Source of the DNA: Dysgonamonadaceae bacterium
GTDB lineage: Bacteria; Bacteroidota; Bacteroidia; Bacteroidales; Azobacteroidaceae
Assembly: GCA_031287395.1 (NCBI GenBank)
Contig: JAITTA010000274.1
Coordinates: forward strand, 1 to 5,841
DNA length: 5,841 nt
Direction of reading: 5' to 3'
The position numbers and the translations under genes are program-made. Within the stretch, counting starts at the first letter, position 1; each line of letters begins with the position of its first letter. Below, piece by piece: positions 1-5,841 of the stretch. A model generated the notes under the pieces. That model worked only from the letters and a program-made list of their open reading frames with translations, searched no databases and was not told the DNA's origin.

Positions 1-1
1 T

Positions 2-394
2 ACCGTGCAAGGAGTTATCAAAAACAATCCATACCTCTATGCATACAATCAGGGAGGGAGTTTGAATGGAAAATTAAACGGTATGAAAGTCAATTATTGG
101 ACCCCGGAAAATAAATCAAATGAAGCGCCCCGTCCGCAATTCACGGCATCAGCATCTAATTTTGGAGTGATCGGACTTCAGGATGCATCCTACTTCCGGT
201 TGAGAATGGCGACTTTAGGTTATTCCTTCCCTAAAAAATGGTTATCTAAAGTGGGAGTAACAAAAGCCCGGATTTATACCACGGCTACGAATCTGTTTAC
301 GATCACCGATTATAAATCGTATAGTCCCGAAAAAGAAGCAGGAGGATATCCCGAAGCACAAACATTTGTTTTCGGATTGAATCTGAGTTTCTAA
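2..394 (+). CDS. SusC-like TonB-dependent outer-membrane transporter, C-terminal part only
   Basis: This is the last 130 or so residues of a SusC/RagA-type transporter, the outer-membrane barrel that takes up oligosaccharides captured by its SusD partner using TonB energy. The reading frame is open to the left edge, so the GTG at position 5 is an internal codon and not a start. Visible family landmarks are the run LQDASYFRLRMATLGYSFP (the usual 'sY.RLk...LgY.lP' strands near the barrel end), then ARIYTTATNLFTITDYKSYSPE (the conserved 'vy..g.NLfT.T.Y.g.dPE' segment), then the final strand FVFGLNLSF ending in the terminal aromatic residue expected of an outer-membrane barrel. The plug domain, TonB box and signal peptide lie outside the window. 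A susD-like gene follows, as expected for a PUL. Identity as SusC family is secure; the glycan cannot be told from this fragment. Confidence 0.93.
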   Translation, partial: TVQGVIKNNPYLYAYNQGGSLNGKLNGMKVNYWTPENKSNEAPRPQFTASASNFGVIGLQDASYFRLRMATLGYSFPKKWLSKVGVTKARIYTTATNLFTITDYKSYSPEKEAGGYPEAQTFVFGLNLSF

Positions 395-523
395 AATTTA
401 CATTAATTATCTAAATTGTATAGAAAAATGAAACGAAGTATGATTTTTACAAAATCACCAAAGTCCATGATGATAAAAATCATGCGAGTTCCATACGACC
501 TTTAAAAAACAAATTATTATCGT
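395..523 (+). other. susC-susD spacer with three small inverted repeats
   Basis: This 129-base AT-rich spacer is rather long for a susC/susD pair. It holds three short inverted repeats: AATTTA/TAAATT (395-400 with 412-417), TGATTTT/AAAATCA with a 3-base loop (441-447 with 451-457), and CATGAT/ATCATG with a 7-base loop (466-471 with 479-484). None is followed by a convincing U-tract, and stems this AT-rich arise easily by chance, so I do not call a terminator. I see no TAnnTTTG-type promoter. A 25-codon frame (428-505) lies inside but has no recognisable similarity. The spacer could affect mRNA processing or the relative level of SusC and SusD, but that is inference. Confidence 0.3.
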
Positions 524-2317
524 ATGAAAAAAAATATATTTATTTTCAGTATATTGTGTGCATTGGTATCGTTCGGCTGTTCCGACTTCTTAGTAGAAGA
601 ATCGGAAACCAGTTTCACAACAAGCACTTTATTTGAAACGCCCGAAGGATTGGAAAAAATGGTTTTGGCTCTCTATCCTTATGAACGTAGTATGGTCACC
701 AAAGGAAGCGGTAACGGCTTTTTAGCGGCATACCTGTGGGGCGAACGAACAACAGATCTCTGCGTATTTACTACCGGAGACGATGCAAATCTCTCCCGTT
801 ATACTTCTCCCGGCCCGGGATCAAATATCGACGGATTGATGTACGGCCCTTTTTGGACGCATCGCTACTATATCATCGGTCGTACGAACGAGATTATTTT
901 TTATGGCAACAAAATAGGAGATGCCGCCAAGATTTCAGTCGCTGAAGCCAGTTTTTGGAGAGCTTATTGCTACTATACCTTGTGGACGAGATTTTCACGT
1001 CTTTATTTGACAACGGAACCTATCATGAAGGATAATCTGAACGACCTGACTTATACTCCGGCAGATAGCGCCGATGTGTTTAAACTGATGTATGACGACC
1101 TGAATACAGCGATACAGGGCCTTCCGTCCGGAGTGTCCGGTAATGAAGAGGGTCGCATCTGCAAAGCGACTGCACGCCACCTGAAAGCCCTGGTCGCCGC
1201 CTGGTCTAATGATTGGCAGGAAGTTGCCAATCAGGTGGATGCCGTCGAACAAGGGGCGACTCATACGCTGGTTGCTAATCCTGCAAATATCTTCAATCGT
1301 TCGGATTTATATAATGTTCCGGAGACTCTTTTTGCCCTTCGGTTTTCAAAAGAAAGAGGAGGAGGTTCCGGACACCGGATTGGATCTCAATTTGCAAACA
1401 TCATCGCTGAAACAGTCTATACCCAACAGATGGTAAACGGACAATTGGTAAAGTACAATGAAGAAAACCTTGGAAGACAATGGGGCTTGGTTTATCCGAA
1501 CAGCTATTTGATGTCATTGTATCCTAAAAACGACAAAAGATTGAGTGCTTATTATAAAGCTCATTATACCTATCAAAATCCCAATCAGTTAATAACGATT
1601 CCCGTTTCGGAAACGAAAACGGAAAACGGCGTCAGCTACAATACAACCTACAACTTTACGGGAAATCCGGTGAAAGTCGAAATCGGAGATACAATTTATG
1701 GAAGGGACGTGTTTGCCGCCACAAAAACGAAACTCGACAGGCGTAGTGTATTGCCTTCTTCCCTCAAATTGGTCGATATCTGGTCTAAGCCGCTGGATGC
1801 GGATAACGGAAGCGCCAGTTTTAAGGATGTCTTGATATATCGTCTGGCAGAAACCTATTTGTTAGGAGCAGAAGCATACATGCACATAGGAGACCAGACA
1901 AAAGCTCAATACTATTACAACAAAACGTGGCAACGAGCCGGAAATCCGGCCGAAACACGAACTATCACTTTCAATATGATACGGGATGAACAAGCCAGAG
2001 AACTGGCATTTGAAGGACGCCGTTGGGATTTTCTGAAAAGAAATGGAATTTGGTATAACCAAATGATCAAATATGCCGGAGATTTCACGAAATTCCCAGG
2101 AACAACGGTAGGGTATAATGCGGCAACTTATGGAATAACGGACGGAAGAGATAAAGATTTCGGCCCGAATCCGGATTATTATGCAGATTTTAATGGCGCT
2201 GATAACGATGTTCTGGTTCGCTATAATGTGAAACCGATTCATGTCAATTGGCCAATCCCTCAAAGTCAAATTGATGCTATGGGTCCGGAAAATTTTCCAC
2301 AAACTACCGGATATTAA
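524..2317 (+). CDS. SusD-like cell-surface glycan-binding lipoprotein
   Basis: This 597-residue protein is a complete SusD/RagB-family outer-membrane lipoprotein, the lid that binds glycan at the cell surface and hands it to the SusC barrel encoded just upstream. The N-terminus has a Lys-Lys start, a hydrophobic stretch and a lipobox ending SFGC, with Cys19 as the predicted lipidated residue. It is followed by the acidic stretch SDFLVEESE, which fits a surface-export signal. Family landmarks are the helix AEASFWRAYCYYTLW (from residue 140), the hallmark RDEQARELAFEGRRWDFLKR (487-506), and a C-terminus with WPIPQSQID (from 576) and a final TTGY, matching the usual 'PIP..Ei..N....QN.GY' ending. 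The start is preceded by an A-rich leader and no Shine-Dalgarno sequence, normal for Bacteroidota. The usual 'fGdvPl' after the first helix pair is here FSRLYL, a mild divergence. Substrate is not deducible. Confidence 0.95.
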   Translation: MKKNIFIFSILCALVSFGCSDFLVEESETSFTTSTLFETPEGLEKMVLALYPYERSMVTKGSGNGFLAAYLWGERTTDLCVFTTGDDANLSRYTSPGPGSNIDGLMYGPFWTHRYYIIGRTNEIIFYGNKIGDAAKISVAEASFWRAYCYYTLWTRFSRLYLTTEPIMKDNLNDLTYTPADSADVFKLMYDDLNTAIQGLPSGVSGNEEGRICKATARHLKALVAAWSNDWQEVANQVDAVEQGATHTLVANPANIFNRSDLYNVPETLFALRFSKERGGGSGHRIGSQFANIIAETVYTQQMVNGQLVKYNEENLGRQWGLVYPNSYLMSLYPKNDKRLSAYYKAHYTYQNPNQLITIPVSETKTENGVSYNTTYNFTGNPVKVEIGDTIYGRDVFAATKTKLDRRSVLPSSLKLVDIWSKPLDADNGSASFKDVLIYRLAETYLLGAEAYMHIGDQTKAQYYYNKTWQRAGNPAETRTITFNMIRDEQARELAFEGRRWDFLKRNGIWYNQMIKYAGDFTKFPGTTVGYNAATYGITDGRDKDFGPNPDYYADFNGADNDVLVRYNVKPIHVNWPIPQSQIDAMGPENFPQTTGY

Positions 2318-2341
2318 TCATTCAATAAATACAAAAATAAT

Positions 2342-4303
2342 ATGAAACTTTTTTCGTTTGTTATATTATTTTTAATGTGTAACATGGCCGGTTGGGGACA
2401 AATACTAACCCCAACCGACGATGGATATATCTATTTGGGAGGTAATAATATCAACAATAATTACGGATTTGAAACGGAGCTAAAAACCTGTTATTCGTTT
2501 AATAAACAATACAACCAACGGACTTATATCCGTTTTAAATGGCATGCAACGACCGACTATTTTTCTTCTGCTAAGTTTAGGATTTACGGGCAATCGGATT
2601 CCCTTAAAATTGTAGAAGTGTATTCGGCTACAGGAAATTGGCAGGAAGCTTCTCTAAAAGGAACGGCAGGCGCAAAACCGTCGCTTTCGACTTACCTCGG
2701 AGCTTTTGAGATCAATCATCACCCCGGATACAAGGAAGTGGACATAACAGATTATATTAATTATTTGAATATCAACAAAATAAATGAGATATCCATTGTA
2801 TTGGCCGATAGGGAACACCAGCACGCTTCTGTGGAAGCCCGGTTTCATTCAAAAGAAAATAAATCACAATATACACCTCGTTTAGAATTATTTACCAAAG
2901 AGAATAAGTCTAAAGGATTTATCCCTCAAACTTATTATGTCGATTCGGAAAAAGGGAATGATAATAAAGACGGCAAGTCTCCCGGAACCGCATGGAAATC
3001 ACTGGAAAAAGCGGGAACAGTATTTTATAAAGGAGGGGATCAACTTTTATTTAAAAAAGGATGCCGGTTTCAGGGATCTTTGTTTGTGAAATATTTACCC
3101 GTCAATACGGAAAATTTAGTTATAAGTTCTTACGGATCTGGAGAAAATCCAATACTGGATGCTGAAGGGAAAGAGATATGCGTACTCAAATTATTCAATA
3201 CGCCTTTTGTTGAAGTGAAAAACCTTGAGATTACACACAACAGCAATATCATTCCCGTTATCCGGAGAGGCATTTATTATTTGGCAGAAGATTTCGGAAT
3301 TGTCCGACACGTTAAATTCGACAGCCTGGTCGTAAGAAATATTGTAGGAAATCCCGGAAAAGACGATGCGGATATGCTTGCAAAAAGTAACGCCGGAATT
3401 TTTTCCGAAATAACCGGGAATAATATCCCGACTTATTTTGATGGTTATTATCTTGAAAACTGTTACTTTTATAAAGTCGGAAGGCATGGGGCGGCCAATC
3501 AATCGTCCTGGCAGAACAGATCACTGACCGAAAACATAAATTGGGTACCCAGTAAAAACTTGAGAATCCGGAAAAATGTGTTTGAAGAAACGGCTTCCGA
3601 CGGATTGATTGTCAGGGTTGCAAATAAACCTTTGATGGAACATAATTTATTCAAACGCTGTTCGATCCAATTGTCCGGAAATGCTTCTTTCTCATACAAT
3701 TGTGACAGCGCTTTGTGGCAATTCAATGAAGCTTGTTACACGGTGTATAATACCGGAGATCACGATGCTGCCGGATTTGATAGCGATTATAAATCCAAAC
3801 ATACGATTTTCCAGTATAATTATGCGCATCATAATGAGTATGGCGATATGCTGATAACCGGAGGCCCGGCGAGCAGTAAAGGGTTCAACGACGGTACAAT
3901 TGTCCGTTATAATGTATTCTACAATAATGCCCATCATGGTATCCGGGTTTCAGGTTTGGCAACAAATACGCAAATATATAATAATATTTGTTATAACGAC
4001 GAATATACCGTCACTCCGTCCGAACCTTTCGAAGAATATCCCGGATTCCGTATCTTTTACCATAAAAACTGGGGGGGATGGCCTCAAAATACCTCTTATA
4101 TCCATAACATTTATCATTATACGAATAAAGATAGCGGAATAAACGAACTGAATGAAGAATTTAGTAAAGGGACTGTATTCAAAAGCAATACGGTATTTGG
4201 AAAAAATATCCTGGATTATCCGCCGGATCTTTTTCTTAATAAAAAAGATCCATTGCTGTACTTCCCCTTACCGGAATCGGTAAAAGATACTAAAAATAAA
4301 TAA
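2342..4303 (+). CDS. Secreted DNRLRE/CBM96-like plus right-handed beta-helix protein (putative polysaccharide lyase or glycosidase)
   Basis: This 653-residue protein starts 24 bases after the susD-like stop, so it is in the same operon. Residues 1-20 are a signal peptide (hydrophobic core, ending AGWGQ). Cys13 is not in a lipobox, so secretion by signal peptidase I is likely. Residues about 21-188 resemble a DNRLRE/CBM96-type beta-sandwich: TPTDDGYIY opening, the NxxYG segment, RTYIRFKW (60-67), a NWQE turn and a VDITDYI strand. One CBM96 member is known to bind alginate. From YYVDSEKGNDNKDGKSPGTAW (198-218), the typical entry of DUF1565-type beta-helix proteins, the rest is repeated Asn-rich coils such as LRIRKNVFE, YNVFYNNAHHGIRV (523-536) and IYNNICYN. 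An acidic cluster, DHDAAGFDSD (473-482), followed by FQYNYAHHNE, may be a metal or active site. I cannot assign a PL or GH family or name catalytic residues. The C-terminus stops soon after NKKDPLLYFP, where related proteins often run further; see the junction finding. Confidence 0.8.
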   Translation: MKLFSFVILFLMCNMAGWGQILTPTDDGYIYLGGNNINNNYGFETELKTCYSFNKQYNQRTYIRFKWHATTDYFSSAKFRIYGQSDSLKIVEVYSATGNWQEASLKGTAGAKPSLSTYLGAFEINHHPGYKEVDITDYINYLNINKINEISIVLADREHQHASVEARFHSKENKSQYTPRLELFTKENKSKGFIPQTYYVDSEKGNDNKDGKSPGTAWKSLEKAGTVFYKGGDQLLFKKGCRFQGSLFVKYLPVNTENLVISSYGSGENPILDAEGKEICVLKLFNTPFVEVKNLEITHNSNIIPVIRRGIYYLAEDFGIVRHVKFDSLVVRNIVGNPGKDDADMLAKSNAGIFSEITGNNIPTYFDGYYLENCYFYKVGRHGAANQSSWQNRSLTENINWVPSKNLRIRKNVFEETASDGLIVRVANKPLMEHNLFKRCSIQLSGNASFSYNCDSALWQFNEACYTVYNTGDHDAAGFDSDYKSKHTIFQYNYAHHNEYGDMLITGGPASSKGFNDGTIVRYNVFYNNAHHGIRVSGLATNTQIYNNICYNDEYTVTPSEPFEEYPGFRIFYHKNWGGWPQNTSYIHNIYHYTNKDSGINELNEEFSKGTVFKSNTVFGKNILDYPPDLFLNKKDPLLYFPLPESVKDTKNK

Positions 4304-4472
4304 TGAGTATATTTTAAAATATTTTAATATTGCAGATCAATGTCTGGTCGAACGTGCCATCATAAAGAAATTTGAAATAGATATTACGAATAATAATGGC
4401 ACTTCAATCGATTTTGAAGCCGTAAAAGAAAATCCTGTACTGAATGCCATTCGATTGATTAAATTAAATTAA
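4296..4472 (+). pseudogene. Remnant: C-terminal tail of a malectin-domain (GH2-like) enzyme
   Basis: About 58 sense codons in frame with the TAA at 4470-4472 have no ATG start; the open frame runs back only to a stop at 4281-4283. The translation reads INNEYILKYFNIAD, then VERAIIKKFEIDITNNNG, then TSIDFEAVKENPVLNAIRLI. From memory of the family this follows the end of malectin-type domains in order: 'iNg..vlkdFDI...', '.avvkkFevdV', 'g.sIdFe.vkg.PvLnaIrl'. Such domains commonly form the C-terminus of Bacteroidota GH2 beta-galactosidase-like enzymes. Without start, signal peptide or catalytic domain it cannot be a working enzyme, so I read it as the 3' stub of a deleted gene. Its first codons overlap the stop of the beta-helix gene in another frame, and its TAA plus an adjacent TGA end just before the next ATG, the spacing expected if it was once the preceding gene of the operon. 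The GH2 assignment is inference from sequence feel, not a search. Confidence 0.65.
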
Positions 4473-4476
4473 TGAT

Positions 4477-5841
4477 ATGAAATCAAGATTAATTCTCATT
4501 TTGTTGAGTATTGCGACAATTTTGTCCGCATCGGATTATAAAACAATACAAGTAGAAGCTAAAAGATGGATCAAAGGAAATCCCAATGTCCCCTGGGAAC
4601 TTTTCGATACCCGGATTATCGATAATATGACCGGTTTTAACCCGGAAACGAGTATCCGGATCAATCGGTATGGAAGTCATTTGTCCGGGCAATACAAAGA
4701 CACCGGTTTTTTCAGAGTAGAGAAACAAAACGGACGGTGGTGGATCATTGATCCGGAAGGTTACCGGAATTTTCAACTGGTAATCAATTCCATCCAACCG
4801 GGGAGGTCCGACCGGAATAAAGCGGCTTTTAATCATAAATTCGGAACACACGAAAAATGGCTGCAGGTCACCGCAGATTCCCTCCATTATTATGGGTTTT
4901 ATGGTTCGGGTTCCTGGTCGGGAACAGAATCTATTATAAATCACAATAAGACCGGAGGAAAACCGTTAACCTATACTCCTAACCTGAATTTCATGAGTTC
5001 TTACGGAAATGCAAGGGGAGGAACTTATCAACTTCCGGGGAACACGGGTTACCCCAATCAATGTATTTTTGTCTTTGACCCGGAATTCGAAGTTTTTTGC
5101 GACAAACACGCCCAACAAGTACTGAAGTATAAAGACGATAAAAATCTTTTCGGATTTTTTTCCGATAACGAAATGCCCTTGGGATTAAATAATTTACAAG
5201 GTTATTTGACTCTTCCGAATAAAGAAGATCCCGGTTATCTGGCTGCGAAAAAATGGTTAAAAGACAAAGGATTGACTGAAGATAAGATTACAGATGCCGA
5301 TCGTGAAGAGTTTGCCGGTTATGTGGCCGGACGTTATTATTCGATTGTTTCCAAAGCATTGAAAAAATATGCTCCTAACCACATGTATCTGGGAAGCCGT
5401 TTGCATGGAGGAGCTAAAAATGTGAAAGCAATTGTACGGGCAGCCGGAAAATATTGTGATATCGTATCTTTTAACTATTATGGAGTTTGGACTCCTCAAC
5501 CCGAAGTGTTGGCCATGTGGGAAAATGAGTCCGGACGTCCTTTTATGATCACGGAATTTTATACGAAAGCAATGGATGCCGGATTGGCAAACACTACCGG
5601 AGCAGGTTTCACCGTTCATACACAAAAAGATAAAGGATATGCCTATCAGCATTTTTGTCTCGCCTTGTTGGAATCCAAATCCTGCGTCGGATGGCATTAT
5701 TTCAAATATCAAGACAACGATCCGACTGCTAAAGGAGTCGATCCTTCCAATATCGATTCCAACAAGGGAATCGTCAACAATGATTTCGACTACTACCACC
5801 CTTTGATGGAACTGATGCAGCAACTGAATAAAAATGTATTC
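4477..5841 (+). CDS. Secreted agarase-like (GH50-type) clan GH-A glycoside hydrolase, 3' end outside window
   Basis: The frame is open from ATG 4477 to the right edge (455 residues seen). An in-frame TAA at 4465-4467 makes this the first ATG. Residues 1 to about 18 form a signal peptide without lipobox, so export to the periplasm or beyond is expected. Residues 78-95, FFRVEKQNGRWWIIDPEG, match the segment typical of agarase/GH50-like proteins. A (beta/alpha)8 barrel follows: GFFSDNE (226-232) with Glu232 as likely acid/base, SRLHGG (307-312), DIVSFNYYG (328-336), FMITEF (356-361) with Glu360 as likely nucleophile, and GWHYFKYQDND (405-415) as the last strand region. The order fits a retaining GH-A enzyme. 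GH50 members cleave beta-1,4 galactosidic bonds in agar-type galactans, but relatives of this length in gut bacteria are poorly characterised, so the substrate is uncertain. The helix PLMELMQQLNKNVF at the edge suggests that little of the barrel is missing. Confidence 0.8.
   Translation, partial: MKSRLILILLSIATILSASDYKTIQVEAKRWIKGNPNVPWELFDTRIIDNMTGFNPETSIRINRYGSHLSGQYKDTGFFRVEKQNGRWWIIDPEGYRNFQLVINSIQPGRSDRNKAAFNHKFGTHEKWLQVTADSLHYYGFYGSGSWSGTESIINHNKTGGKPLTYTPNLNFMSSYGNARGGTYQLPGNTGYPNQCIFVFDPEFEVFCDKHAQQVLKYKDDKNLFGFFSDNEMPLGLNNLQGYLTLPNKEDPGYLAAKKWLKDKGLTEDKITDADREEFAGYVAGRYYSIVSKALKKYAPNHMYLGSRLHGGAKNVKAIVRAAGKYCDIVSFNYYGVWTPQPEVLAMWENESGRPFMITEFYTKAMDAGLANTTGAGFTVHTQKDKGYAYQHFCLALLESKSCVGWHYFKYQDNDPTAKGVDPSNIDSNKGIVNNDFDYYHPLMELMQQLNKNVF

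Noticed and set aside
428..505. 25-codon frame in the susC-susD spacer as a gene
   Set aside because: There is no known similarity and no supporting context; AT-rich spacers yield such frames by chance. It is kept only as a low-interest observation.
1862..2302. 146-codon open frame on the - strand
   Set aside because: It is antisense to the conserved C-terminal SusD region, and the + strand frame carries the family motifs.
4303..4317. ATG overlapping the beta-helix stop (TAATG) as a coupled downstream start
   Set aside because: The frame ends after four codons, so it encodes nothing. The meaningful reading of this stretch is in another frame.
4472..4477. ATG at 4472 as start of the agarase-like gene
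   Set aside because: That ATG is in another frame and reaches TGA after two codons; ATG 4477 opens the long frame with a signal peptide.
4489..4944. 151-codon open frame on the - strand
   Set aside because: It is antisense to the signal peptide and N-terminal domain of the agarase-like gene, without leader or domain signals.
5257..5823. 188-codon open frame on the - strand
   Set aside because: It lies wholly antisense to the well-supported GH50-like coding frame, has no recognisable domain and a low-complexity Ile/Ser/Phe-rich composition, so it is a shadow frame.
1..5841. CRISPR arrays, tRNA/rRNA genes, insertion sequences or transposase genes
   Set aside because: I saw no regularly spaced direct repeats, no tRNA or rRNA-like sequence, and no transposase frame or terminal inverted repeats flanking the proposed deletion scar.

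Overview
The window is a stretch of a polysaccharide utilisation locus (PUL) from a member of the Bacteroidota, probably a gut or marine Bacteroides-like organism. Three things support this: the end of a SusC-like TonB-dependent transporter followed by a SusD-like lipoprotein, A/T-rich leaders without Shine-Dalgarno sequences before the starts, and secreted carbohydrate-active enzymes directly downstream. All real genes are on the + strand and look like one operon. I saw no internal promoter matching the Bacteroidota -7/-33 consensus.

Layout: (1) 1-394, the C-terminal end of a SusC-like outer-membrane transporter, cut by the window edge. (2) 395-523, an AT-rich spacer with small inverted repeats. 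(3) 524-2317, a complete SusD-like glycan-binding lipoprotein. (4) 2342-4303, a secreted protein with an N-terminal DNRLRE/CBM96-like domain and a right-handed parallel beta-helix domain, a plausible polysaccharide lyase or glycosidase of unassigned family. (5) about 4296-4472, a non-initiating open frame that reads as the last ~58 residues of a malectin-type domain of the kind found at the C-terminus of Bacteroidota GH2 beta-galactosidase-like enzymes. I call it the tail of a deleted gene. (6) 4477 to the right edge, a secreted clan GH-A enzyme of the agarase (GH50-like) type, nearly complete.

Inferred working model: the SusC/SusD pair binds and imports oligosaccharides, while the beta-helix protein and the GH50-like enzyme cut the polysaccharide outside the cell or in the periplasm. 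The GH50-like enzyme suggests a galactan, possibly of red-algal type. The CBM96-like and beta-helix domains are also common on uronic-acid polysaccharides, so the substrate stays open.

The most interesting signal is the junction at about 4290-4310. The beta-helix gene stops abruptly exactly where the malectin remnant begins in another frame. This suggests a deletion or recombination scar that removed a GH2-like gene from the PUL and may have clipped the end of the beta-helix protein.
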